Positions 16,273 to 24,948 of a DNA stretch of 64,000 bases are shown here, piece after piece. Where the stretch lies: the NCBI GenBank assembly GCA_964494345.1, contig CAZBSI010000008.1, positions 62,001-126,000 on the forward strand. Direction: 5' to 3'. The notes below the pieces were generated by a model. That model saw only the letters and a program-made list of their open reading frames with translations, searched no databases and had not been told where the DNA came from. The DNA is from DTKD01 sp964494345. Its GTDB lineage: Bacteria; Armatimonadota; UBA5829. Made by a program: the position numbers and the translations under genes. Within the stretch, counting starts at the first letter, position 1. Each line of letters opens with the position of its first letter.

Positions 16273-17450
16273 GACAATCGCTCCAGTGTCAGCGCTTCAT
16301 CAGCCGCCGAACTCGACGAATATCTTCCCATAAACCAGCCGACCGAAAGCAGGGTCAAGCCTGTAAATCCAAGCACACTCAGCGCGCCTGCCGGAGCTAT
16401 GAACAGCGTTTGTGGCTCGACGGACGGCGCCACGAGGATATATCGCTCGATGCCTACGCCGATGAGAATAATCACAGCCACCACGCTCAGCAACTTTGAT
16501 CGCAGCTTAATCATACGACTCTGCAGCAGTAGAAATGGTATGGCATAGCCCAGCATAAAAGATGTCCAGCTTATGGGTGGCCAGTCTCCCTTGACATAAC
16601 GCAGAATGATAAACGGCACTTCGTTGGGCAGATTCTCATACCAGATCGTGACGTATTGTGCGAAGAACAAGCCCATATTAAACAAAGAAAACCCCAGCAT
16701 CAGATTGCCGAGGTCGTAAAATATCTGAGGTTTGAGGCGATCGATCAACCCCAGGGGTCTTCTGAACGCCGCAGCAAAGAGCGCCAATGCCGCTACACCG
16801 GCATAGGCGTTGGTGCAGAAATAGTAAGCGGAAAACATGGTGCTGACCCATTTCGGAGACAGCGACATTATAAAATCCCACGCAATGAACGTGGCTGTAA
16901 CGCAATACATAAACACCGCCACCACCGCGGCCACGTTGATATGATGTGCCTTGCGATCGGTGATCTGTTGAATATCGGCTGCCAGGCTCCACCGCACGAG
17001 TAGAAAACACGGGATATAAAAAAGCAGAGCGACTACGACCTGGCGAATGATAAACGCAAGCGGGTTCAACCATATTTGCAGACCGCGCACAGGCTCCTTT
17101 GCCCAGGGAGCATAAGCGGGGAGGCCAACCAGCAGGGCTATGAGCAGCGCAAGCAGCCACACCACACAATATATGGCCCCATGCCCAATCCGATTTATGA
17201 CAGATGTCCAGGTCGCCTGTGCTGTTCGAAATACCGCCGCCCATAGCAGCATTCCGGCCAAAACACCCCAGAACAACACGAAGTCGACCACCAACCACAG
17301 CCAGCCCTGCCGCGCATTCGTGAAGAACGCGACCACCATACCCGCTGCGCCTATGGCTATGGCCATTATGCAGGCTGCGATGAACCACGCGGGCATTCTC
17401 CACCGATCCGAGACCTGGCTAGTCTGTCCTCCGACGTCCTCAGGGTTCAT
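16269..17450 (-). CDS. actF: Alternative complex III quinone-binding membrane subunit ActF
   Basis: Polytopic membrane protein with about ten helices, 393 residues, an NrfD-like fold. Conserved stretches include WLNPLAFIIRQVVVALLFYI, WDFIMSLSPKWVSTMFSAYY and FLGYAIPFLLL-type helices, the second being the usual sequence around the quinol and proton path in ActC/ActF. It is the second of two such subunits here (the other is ActC). Start ATG at 17450, overlapping actD by 11 bases, with no gap to actA. Confidence 0.88.
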   Translation of the reverse strand: MNPEDVGGQTSQVSDRWRMPAWFIAACIMAIAIGAAGMVVAFFTNARQGWLWLVVDFVLFWGVLAGMLLWAAVFRTAQATWTSVINRIGHGAIYCVVWLLALLIALLVGLPAYAPWAKEPVRGLQIWLNPLAFIIRQVVVALLFYIPCFLLVRWSLAADIQQITDRKAHHINVAAVVAVFMYCVTATFIAWDFIMSLSPKWVSTMFSAYYFCTNAYAGVAALALFAAAFRRPLGLIDRLKPQIFYDLGNLMLGFSLFNMGLFFAQYVTIWYENLPNEVPFIILRYVKGDWPPISWTSFMLGYAIPFLLLQSRMIKLRSKLLSVVAVIILIGVGIERYILVAPSVEPQTLFIAPAGALSVLGFTGLTLLSVGWFMGRYSSSSAADEALTLERLS

Positions 17451-17937
17451 AGACCTCCACCGCTCCCGTATTTTTTAAAAGCTCGATCATCGACTCTCGT
17501 TCGGAGGTGGTGCAGGTGATCTCGACTCCAAAACAATCCCCGCTGAATCGGATGTCGTAGTCCGGCCCGATGCTGCCGGCTCCGAGCTTTGCGTAAAGAA
17601 TCCCCGCCAAAAATCCCAGCACTGCGCCTATAAGAAGTGTGCCCTCGTAAGTCGGAACCACGTACGGCACCCTGCTGACCGGAGGTTTGCCGCCGACTAT
17701 GAGGTTGTAAATCATAGATGTAAATACACACATCAAAAAGAACGTCGCCAAACCGAGAGCAGCCCCGAACGTGGCCCATCCTCGCACAAAGCTGGATTTG
17801 GAAGGCATCAGGTCCTCGACTTCTTTGAGGTCTACCGGCGCGTAGGCAGTGTAGCCGGTTGTGCGAGTGTCTTTTAATATTTGCAGCGCGTTTTTCGTGG
17901 CCTGCCAATCGTCGAATACTCCTCTCACACGTGCCAT
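17440..17937 (-). CDS. actD: Alternative complex III subunit ActD (DUF3341)
   Basis: 165 residues: an N-terminal cytoplasmic domain (VRGVFDDWQATKNALQILKD) of DUF3341, then two transmembrane helices (AALGLATFFLMCVFTSMIYN and TLLIGAVLGFLAGILY), then a short globular end. ActD is a structural subunit at the membrane face. The ATG at 17937 is used because it lies on the actC stop (TGATG) and begins the conserved domain; the frame is open for another 54 codons upstream inside actC, but those residues look out of place. Confidence 0.9.
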   Translation of the reverse strand: MARVRGVFDDWQATKNALQILKDTRTTGYTAYAPVDLKEVEDLMPSKSSFVRGWATFGAALGLATFFLMCVFTSMIYNLIVGGKPPVSRVPYVVPTYEGTLLIGAVLGFLAGILYAKLGAGSIGPDYDIRFSGDCFGVEITCTTSERESMIELLKNTGAVEVYEP

Positions 17938-19262
17938 CAGGACCTCCCCTCTTCCTGCTGCTCTAGCGCATCGTGTTTCATCTCGCTGATCCCAGCCGAG
18001 GGAAACAGCTTGCAGAAGGACATAAAGGCAAAGGTGAAGAACGCCAGCGAAAACAGCGTAACCATTACCTCGACCAGCCTCGGAACGTAGAAACCCCACG
18101 CGCTGGGAAGGTAGTCGTGAATGAGTGAGCCTGCGATTATGACGAGTCTTTCAAACCACATCGCGACGTTGACGATGATCGACGCGATAAGCAGCCAGGT
18201 CCAGTTGGTGCGCAGTCGTTTGAAGAAGAACGTGGCCGGCACGATACAGTTGCCGGCCACCATAAACCAGAACCAGGGAGTATACGCCGAGTTGAACGCC
18301 CTGAATGCGGCGAACTGCCTCTCGAAAATGTCGGCGCTATACCAGCTCATAAACGCCTCCACAGAGTAGGTGTATGCCAGGATGCTGCCGGTGAGGATCA
18401 TTAAAATCGCCATCTGCTCAAAAAAGTAGAGCGCGAAGACCCTCTCCAGCCTCAACGGCTTTCTCAATGCAATGAGAAGCGTGATCGCCGTGGCCAGGCC
18501 CGAATGAACGGCGCCCGCCACGAAATATGGCGCGAAGATGGTGGTGTGCCAGCCTCGCACCAACGACATAGCGAAGTCCCAGCTCACCACGCTATGAACC
18601 ATTATGACCAGCGGCGTCACTAGGGCGGCTAATACCAGATAGGTGCGGGCGAAGTGTCGCCATTGCTCGTATTTCCCGGTCCAACCCAGAGAGGTTATCT
18701 CATAAAAACGCTTTCGCCAGCCATCGGGCGTCCGAACCCTTGCAGCAGCGATGTCCGGCAGCAGGCCTAAATAGAAAAACAGCGTGCTCACCACGAAATA
18801 GGTTAGAACGGCCAGCAAATCCCAGACCAGCGGGGACTTGAAGTTCGGCCACACGTGACGCCAGTTTGGATATGGCAGGAGCCAGAAAAACACCCACACC
18901 CGGCCGAGGTGGATCAGAGGAAACAGGCCGGCGGTAAAAATCGCGAAAATGGTCATCGCCTCGGCGGCGCGATTGATACGGTTGCGCCATCGTGCTCTAA
19001 ACAGGTATAAAATTGCCGAAATCAGCGTGCCCGCGGTGGCGATTCCGATCCACCAGACGAAATTGGTGATGTATGTTGCCCAGCCGACCGGGACCGAAAG
19101 GCCCGTGACGCCCATGCCGATTACATATTGAAACAGATAAGCGATCAGCCCCAGAAGCATCAGAAGAGCGCATAGAGCAAGCACCAGACCGTAGCCGATG
19201 GACGGCCGATCCAGCGACTGCAGCACCTCGTCGTCTATTCGTTTCAGCTCGACATTTCCCAT
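17937..19262 (-). CDS. actC: Alternative complex III membrane subunit ActC (NrfD/polysulfide reductase-like)
   Basis: Ten-helix NrfD-family subunit, 441 residues, which binds menaquinol and is thought to couple to proton movement. Seen: FVWWIGIATAGTLISAILYL, HLGRVWVFFWLLPYPNWRHV, SWDFAMSLVRGWHTTIFAPY and the ADIFERQFAAFRAFNSAYTPWFW region near helix 8, all typical of ActC. Start ATG at 19262, four bases downstream of the actB stop, and its own stop overlaps actD. Confidence 0.92.
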   Translation of the reverse strand: MGNVELKRIDDEVLQSLDRPSIGYGLVLALCALLMLLGLIAYLFQYVIGMGVTGLSVPVGWATYITNFVWWIGIATAGTLISAILYLFRARWRNRINRAAEAMTIFAIFTAGLFPLIHLGRVWVFFWLLPYPNWRHVWPNFKSPLVWDLLAVLTYFVVSTLFFYLGLLPDIAAARVRTPDGWRKRFYEITSLGWTGKYEQWRHFARTYLVLAALVTPLVIMVHSVVSWDFAMSLVRGWHTTIFAPYFVAGAVHSGLATAITLLIALRKPLRLERVFALYFFEQMAILMILTGSILAYTYSVEAFMSWYSADIFERQFAAFRAFNSAYTPWFWFMVAGNCIVPATFFFKRLRTNWTWLLIASIIVNVAMWFERLVIIAGSLIHDYLPSAWGFYVPRLVEVMVTLFSLAFFTFAFMSFCKLFPSAGISEMKHDALEQQEEGRS

Positions 19263-19266
19263 TTTA

Positions 19267-21999
19267 TTAACTCGTCACCCGTTTCAGGTAGATAATCGCG
19301 GGTTTGGTGTTGAGCTCGGCCAGGACTTGATATGCTCGCGGCTCGTCTGCGAACATCCGCGAGACCTTCGAATCCTTGTCCATAAGGTCTCCGAAAGTAA
19401 ACACTCCGGTCGGACATGTTTGTACGCAGGCGGGGACTATCTCCCCGTCCTCAATTTTGCGACCCTCCCGCTGCGCCACAATCTCGACCTCACGGATTCG
19501 TTGAATGCAAAACGTGCACTTTTCCATCACCCCACGGCATCGCACGGTGACATCCGGGTTTAGCTGCCAATTCAGCGGCTGTGGCCACTGGTAGTCGTAC
19601 CAATTGAACCTGCGCACTTTATATGGACAGTTGTTTGAACAATAGCGCGTGCCGACACAGCGGTTGTATATCTGCATATTTAGCCCTTCGTCGCTGTGGG
19701 ATGCGGCAAAAACAGGGCAGACCGGCTCGCAGGGGGCGGCATCGCAGTGCTGGCAGAGCATTGGTTGAAATAGAATCGGTGCGGCAGGTTCCTGCCAGTC
19801 GATGTAGCGGTCGATGCGTATCCAGGACATCTCCCGGCGTCTGGATATCTCTTCGGCTCCTACAATTCCGATATTATTCTCCGCATAACACGCAGCGACA
19901 CAGGCGTGACAGCCGATGCACTTGTCCAAATCGACGACCATCGCCCAACGGTGTTGTTCATATTTTTGACCGGGGTAGAAATCCCAGTGCGTGTAGCCGG
20001 ACGGCAGCGGCATAATTATCTCACGGTCACGTTTGAACGGCTTTTTGATAGGCTGGGTCTGGACGATATTCCTGCCGGATTGATCTGTCGATCCTAATAT
20101 CCGATTGACGTGCTGCTTTTGGCCGGTCTTATTAACTTGCACACCCGGGCTGGGCGTAGTGAGCAGCGGCAGGACGTTTGCCCCTACCCCGCTGGCGAAG
20201 CGGCCGTATTTCGTGTGGCCCTCGCCGATTGGCACCGCGACGGTATTACGTGCGACTCCCTCCCATACAAAGGCCGAGGTGACGATCTTCGCTTTATCCG
20301 TCTTGATCTCGATTTGATCGTTGGTCTTAATGTTCAATTTGGCAGCAGTGTCGGGGTGTATCTCCGCCCAGGTGCCCCAGACTGTTTTGGTGACGGGTTC
20401 CGGGAGTTCCTGAAGCCATCGCCGATTAGCGCCGCGGCCGTCGTAATAATAAGTCTGTGGAAACGCGTAGAGACGTATCGATGAAGGCTGCTGCGGTTGC
20501 GGCGGTGATGCAACTGCGGCCTTTGGCGCAGACACGGCGGCGGATGCTCCCTGAGTGTAGCCTTTTTGCAGCAAAGCTTCCCATTCCGGGGCCGGGGTGT
20601 CCGGCGTCTCCCCAGCTTTCACGGGAAACCCCCACCGGTTTCTAAGATATTCGTAAAAAGTCTGTGCGCCTAAATTGAAACCGGCTGCTTTTGCGAGTCC
20701 TATGAGAGTATCCCCGGCTTGGCGGGTGTCGAATATCTGGCCCATCGTTGGCTGCATCAGGTTAATGACATCGGGGTAAGGTTGGTAGTCTCCCCAGGAT
20801 TCAAGGGGCGTGTTTGACGGCAGAATCCAGTCAGCCAACGCAGCAGTTTCGTCCATATAACTTGACAGGCTAACCTTAACCGGCACACGTTTTATGGCCT
20901 CTGCAAATCGTGCGGATTCAGGCAGAGAATAGACCGGATTTGTGCCCAGCACGAACAAAGCATCGACCAAACCAGCCTCCATATCTCGAATCAGGGCGGC
21001 GATTTCTGAGATTCCAGATATTTCCGTCACCGCGTGAGGTCGAGTGCGGTCAATCGCTTTAGACTTATCCCCACCGAGAACCCGAACAGCCTCGTCCGAA
21101 GCGGAATACCACCCCGGCAGAATAAGCGGGTTTCGAGCCGATTTCAGGGCGGCAGATACCCTGGCGATATCGTTTGGGTCGATGTGATATTTGGCGGATA
21201 CGGCTTTTGCGTTGCCGGAAGCTATGCCATGCGCGACCTCGGTCTCGGCGCCGGGGGGAATTGTTATGCGTAGGTCTGCGTTGGTGGCGGTGGCGGATAC
21301 CCTTGGGCCGATATAGACGAACTCCGACCGGGCGCCGTCGCGTAGTCGCCGCATTTCAGCAAACCCACGAGCATATTCCACCGGCGATATCCAGTTTTCC
21401 AGAAAATCCGCGCCGAATGAGACCAAAAAATCGCATGTAGCAATATCGAAACCAGGCACGACTCCGAAGGCTGATTTGACCGGAGAATAGTCGATCGGCT
21501 CCCAGATTATCAAGCGATTCGAACCAAAAGCAACCAGCCAGGACCCCATCAACGCCTTCAGGGTACCAGTCTGCAGGTCGCTCAAAATTACAATGCGTTT
21601 TTTGCCGGTAAGGGCGTTTGCGATCTTCTTGTAGGCGTCGTCCCACCCGACGTCCTGAAATTGTCCGGATGTATCACGCTGTTGGGCGGTTGGGACACGA
21701 TCCGGATCATAAAGACCCATTAGAGCAGCCTGCCCACGAGGGCAAAGTTTGCCGAGGTTGACGGGATGTGTGGGATTGCCTTCACACTTCACGACATGTG
21801 ATTCTCGGTTTCGGATGAGCATAGCGCAGCCTGCAGGACATTCGCGGCAGCTCGTCGCATACCACGCCGCCACCCCCGGCACTATATCCTCCGGTTGGAT
21901 AACATACGGAATAATGCGGTCGAAACCGCCGGCCGCAAGCCCAAATCCGCCTATCGCCAGGCCGGCATTTTTCAGGAAATCCCTACGCGATAGAGGCAA
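19267..21999 (-). CDS. actB: Alternative complex III subunit ActB, iron-sulfur/molybdopterin-like fusion
   Basis: Electron-transfer subunit, about 910 residues. The N-terminus is a Tat signal (SRRDFLKNAGLAIGGFGLAA). Domain B1 (about 40-650) is molybdopterin oxidoreductase-like, with CRECPAGCAM and a later LCPRGQAALMGLYDPDR, the cysteines that would hold an FS0-type cluster. Domain B2 (about 680-910) has the four ferredoxin-like cysteine groups: CIGCHACVAACY, CQHCDAAPCEPVCPV, CVGTRYCSNNCPY and CTFCIQRIREVE with CVQTCPTG. Start chosen at a TTG at 21999 because GGAAGGAG is six bases upstream; the frame continues 12 codons further. First gene of the operon, divergent from the copper genes. Confidence 0.92.
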   Translation of the reverse strand: MPLSRRDFLKNAGLAIGGFGLAAGGFDRIIPYVIQPEDIVPGVAAWYATSCRECPAGCAMLIRNRESHVVKCEGNPTHPVNLGKLCPRGQAALMGLYDPDRVPTAQQRDTSGQFQDVGWDDAYKKIANALTGKKRIVILSDLQTGTLKALMGSWLVAFGSNRLIIWEPIDYSPVKSAFGVVPGFDIATCDFLVSFGADFLENWISPVEYARGFAEMRRLRDGARSEFVYIGPRVSATATNADLRITIPPGAETEVAHGIASGNAKAVSAKYHIDPNDIARVSAALKSARNPLILPGWYSASDEAVRVLGGDKSKAIDRTRPHAVTEISGISEIAALIRDMEAGLVDALFVLGTNPVYSLPESARFAEAIKRVPVKVSLSSYMDETAALADWILPSNTPLESWGDYQPYPDVINLMQPTMGQIFDTRQAGDTLIGLAKAAGFNLGAQTFYEYLRNRWGFPVKAGETPDTPAPEWEALLQKGYTQGASAAVSAPKAAVASPPQPQQPSSIRLYAFPQTYYYDGRGANRRWLQELPEPVTKTVWGTWAEIHPDTAAKLNIKTNDQIEIKTDKAKIVTSAFVWEGVARNTVAVPIGEGHTKYGRFASGVGANVLPLLTTPSPGVQVNKTGQKQHVNRILGSTDQSGRNIVQTQPIKKPFKRDREIIMPLPSGYTHWDFYPGQKYEQHRWAMVVDLDKCIGCHACVAACYAENNIGIVGAEEISRRREMSWIRIDRYIDWQEPAAPILFQPMLCQHCDAAPCEPVCPVFAASHSDEGLNMQIYNRCVGTRYCSNNCPYKVRRFNWYDYQWPQPLNWQLNPDVTVRCRGVMEKCTFCIQRIREVEIVAQREGRKIEDGEIVPACVQTCPTGVFTFGDLMDKDSKVSRMFADEPRAYQVLAELNTKPAIIYLKRVTS

Positions 22000-22132
22000 A
22001 GTGCGCTCCTTCCACCCATATAACCCTGCGTGCAAACCTCACGGAGGTGATTTTATCCAGAAAAACATCAACTTACTCACTTTATATGCGCCCGGTATGG
22101 GTAGAGAGGAGATTGATTGGGAGGTGAGAGGT

Positions 22133-22873
22133 TTGCTTACTGCATTTTTGCTCGGTTTCGGGGCGGGGATAGCGGCGACGCCACATTGCCTGGGAATGTG
22201 CGGCGCGTTTCCGCTTCATCTATCCAAATCCACCGCCACAGGCCCACCTGCGCTCCGGCAGTTGGTTTTTGTGTTGGGAAAGACGGTGACTTATGTTTTC
22301 CTGGGCACGGTGGCGGCGGCGTTGGGGGTTGTAGTGTTTAAAGATACGTCGCTGTCTCAAGGGGCGCCGTTTATGAGGTTTGCAGCCGGAGGGGTGACTA
22401 TTATTATCGGCCTAGTGATGGCGGGGGCGCGAATACCATTTAAGCGCAAAGCCTCAAAAAAACAGGCAAAGGCCGCTGATGCTTCCAGTGGGTTGTTGGG
22501 AGGCATATTCGGCGCTTTACTGACCAGACCAGGCCCGGCATCTGCCCTGGTGCTGGGGTTGGCGGTGGGTTTTTTACCGTGCCCGCTGCCTATGGGGATG
22601 ATGGCAGCCGCGGCGGTATCGAGAAACATACTCTACGCAATGGCGTTGATGGCCGGAGTTGGACTGGGGACAGCGCCCGGGTTAATCGCGATTGGGTTGT
22701 TCGGGATGAGCATAGACAAGCGATTCAGAAACGTCGGCATGCGTGCCGCCGGGGTGTTGGTAATATGCGCAGGGCTGATAACCATATTTAGAGCATCCGG
22801 GATAGCCCTGCCGTCGAAAGCCGGAGTTACCAAACCGCCGGCGTGCTGCGGTGGTGAGCGTGTGCCGAAATGA
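22133..22873 (+). CDS. Sulfite exporter TauE/SafE family protein (CcoH/UreH-like)
   Basis: Polytopic membrane protein, about 246 residues, six or so helices. It starts GFGAGIAATPHCLGMCGAF, the cysteine-containing motif of the UreH/DsbD-like branch often found beside cbb3 oxidase maturation genes, and has a second one, GFLPCPLPMGMMA, after a GPASALVLGLAVGF helix; the Cys-rich tail PPACCGGERV could bind metal. Probably moves or delivers copper or heme-related cargo for oxidase assembly. The TTG at 22133 has GGGAGGTGAG upstream; the ATG at 22097 is the alternative. Its stop overlaps the ATPase start by 4 bases, so the two form one operon. Confidence 0.82.
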   Translation: MLTAFLLGFGAGIAATPHCLGMCGAFPLHLSKSTATGPPALRQLVFVLGKTVTYVFLGTVAAALGVVVFKDTSLSQGAPFMRFAAGGVTIIIGLVMAGARIPFKRKASKKQAKAADASSGLLGGIFGALLTRPGPASALVLGLAVGFLPCPLPMGMMAAAAVSRNILYAMALMAGVGLGTAPGLIAIGLFGMSIDKRFRNVGMRAAGVLVICAGLITIFRASGIALPSKAGVTKPPACCGGERVPK

Positions 22874-24948
22874 GCGACAAGTCTAAAACACGTAACTCGT
22901 GCGATTTCTGTGGGCTGGAATTTGACGGAACCGGTTATTCCCCGGATGGCAAGGCCAGATACTGTTGCGTCGGGTGCTATCTGGTGACTCGAATCACCCA
23001 GGCGTCGGGGGAAGAAGGCATCGCTGCGTGGATCATTATACGTTTAGGAATCGGCGCATTTCTGGCGATGAACGTGATGATGATAAGTCTGGTGCTGTAT
23101 GTCTCCGGGCCGGAGGATCTCAGCCGAGCGGTGGTCAGAGGATTGCAATGGGGGATGCTGATACTGTCGACGCCCGCCGTCGTGATCCTCATCGGGCCGT
23201 TTCTGGCGTGCGGGATTAAGGACATTTTGCGGCTCCGGTTGGGTACAGATGTGCTGATATCGACCGGCTCGTTGACCGCCTACGGGGTCAGCGCGGCGCA
23301 CGTCATCGTGAACCGTGGTGAAGTATACTTCGACACCGCCACTATGCTGCTTCTGATCGTAACGCTTGGACGATTGCTGGAAGCTGCGGCGAAATGTCGA
23401 ACTTCGTCAGCTATACAGGAGATGATGGCGCTTATCCCAGATAAAGTGCGGGTTGTGAGGGATGGACAGGAGATAGAGGTCGATAGAGATGAGGTTGTCA
23501 CCGGGGATATGGTGGCAGTAAAACCGGGAGAACGCATCTCTGCAGATGGCACAATTATCTCCGGCAGCGCTTACGTGGAAGAGGCTGCTTTCACGGGGGA
23601 ATCACATCCGAGGTCGTGCAGTGCGGGGGATTACGTCTACGGAGGGAGCATCAATACCGACGGAAATTTGACGATACTGGTGGAGGCCATCGGGGAGTCC
23701 TCTCTTGCGGCGAGAATCAGGCAGATGGTGCTAAAAGCGCACAACCAGCGTGTGCCTATCGAGAGGCTGGCTGAACGAATAGCGTCTGTGTTCGTGCCGG
23801 GGGTCTGGCTGGCGGCGACAGGCGCAGCAGTTTATTGGACAGCCGTGCGCCATGATCCCGCGCAGGCGGCGATGTGTGCGCTGGCGGTACTGGTGGTAGC
23901 CTGCCCATGTGCGTTAGGGCTTGCGACACCTATGGCGACCAATCTTGCAATAGGCAGGGCCGCCAAAGCCGGGGTGTTGCTAAAAAGCGGAGAGGCGTTA
24001 GAAAGGCTGCCAGGCATAAAGCGAGTTCTGTTTGATAAGACCGGAACTCTGACGATGAATCGCCTTCGAGTCGCCGATGTGATGACGGACGATTCGACAA
24101 GCCGCGAAGAGCTGTTAAAATGGGCGGCTGGCCTAGGTGAGAAGAGCGGGCATTTGATAGGTGCGGCGCTCGCTAATGAAGCGAAATCGGTGGGATTAGA
24201 ACCGGCTGAGGTCGATGACATAGAGACAATTCCGGGCTTCGGCATAGAAGGGCACATGAAAACAGGTGAGGAAAGTCGGCGAGTGGTGATCGGGTCGCTG
24301 GCCTATATATCGAAGGGTCATACCGTGCCGGAAGCTCTCGTGTCGGCTGCCCGTGATGCGGCGTTGACCTCGACGTGCGTGGCGTGGGGTTCGGCGCTGC
24401 GAGGAGTTGTGTTGTTGATCGACGAACTGCGCCCGGAGGCTGAGCGCACGGTGGAGACGCTTCGTGAAGGGGGCATATTGTCCGGTATAATTTCGGGAGA
24501 TCGCGAAGCTCCGGTGCGTCGAGTGGCAGATGAATTGGGAATTGATCAAATATTCGCGGGTTGTACACCTGAGGATAAGGCGGCTGTGGCGGCAAAAGCG
24601 AAAGGCACAGGGTTGGCGATTGTGGGAGATGGAATCAACGACGCGCCCGCACTGGCGCAAGCGGATGTGGGGATAGCGATCGGCAGCGGCACGGATTTCA
24701 CGCAACAATCGAGCGACCTAACCCTGCTCGGCGATGACCTGTCCAGAATCCCCGATATGCTGACCCTGGCGCGAGGCGCTTACAGGATTATCAAATGCAA
24801 TCTGCTATGGGCGTTCGGGTATAACGCTGTGGCGATCGGACTGGCGAGCATGGGCTATGTGCATCCGATCATCGCCGCGCTCGCTATGCTGGGCAGTTCG
24901 CTATGCGTGATCGGCAATTCGCTGAGGATCAGCAGATTGCTTGATTGA
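22870..24948 (+). CDS. Copper-transporting P1B-type ATPase, CcoI-like
   Basis: 692 residues. The N-terminus has CDFCG ... YCCVGCYLV, the metal-binding domain found in CcoI-type ATPases rather than the CopA MxCxxC domain. Transmembrane helices follow, then TGES, the CPC metal site (VACPCALGLATPMATN), the phosphorylation motif DKTGTLT and the GDGINDAPALAQADVGIA hinge. It likely exports Cu(I) across the membrane for CuB insertion into CcoN. An oddity is SGHLIG where the nucleotide-binding HP dipeptide is almost always found (24151-24156). Shares a 48-bp tail overlap with the convergent glycosyltransferase gene. Confidence 0.9.
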   Translation: MSDKSKTRNSCDFCGLEFDGTGYSPDGKARYCCVGCYLVTRITQASGEEGIAAWIIIRLGIGAFLAMNVMMISLVLYVSGPEDLSRAVVRGLQWGMLILSTPAVVILIGPFLACGIKDILRLRLGTDVLISTGSLTAYGVSAAHVIVNRGEVYFDTATMLLLIVTLGRLLEAAAKCRTSSAIQEMMALIPDKVRVVRDGQEIEVDRDEVVTGDMVAVKPGERISADGTIISGSAYVEEAAFTGESHPRSCSAGDYVYGGSINTDGNLTILVEAIGESSLAARIRQMVLKAHNQRVPIERLAERIASVFVPGVWLAATGAAVYWTAVRHDPAQAAMCALAVLVVACPCALGLATPMATNLAIGRAAKAGVLLKSGEALERLPGIKRVLFDKTGTLTMNRLRVADVMTDDSTSREELLKWAAGLGEKSGHLIGAALANEAKSVGLEPAEVDDIETIPGFGIEGHMKTGEESRRVVIGSLAYISKGHTVPEALVSAARDAALTSTCVAWGSALRGVVLLIDELRPEAERTVETLREGGILSGIISGDREAPVRRVADELGIDQIFAGCTPEDKAAVAAKAKGTGLAIVGDGINDAPALAQADVGIAIGSGTDFTQQSSDLTLLGDDLSRIPDMLTLARGAYRIIKCNLLWAFGYNAVAIGLASMGYVHPIIAALAMLGSSLCVIGNSLRISRLLD

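Noticed and set aside
16678..17403. 241-codon minus-strand frame inside actF
   Set aside because: Alternative frame of a well-supported membrane subunit; Arg/His/Gly-rich shadow composition.
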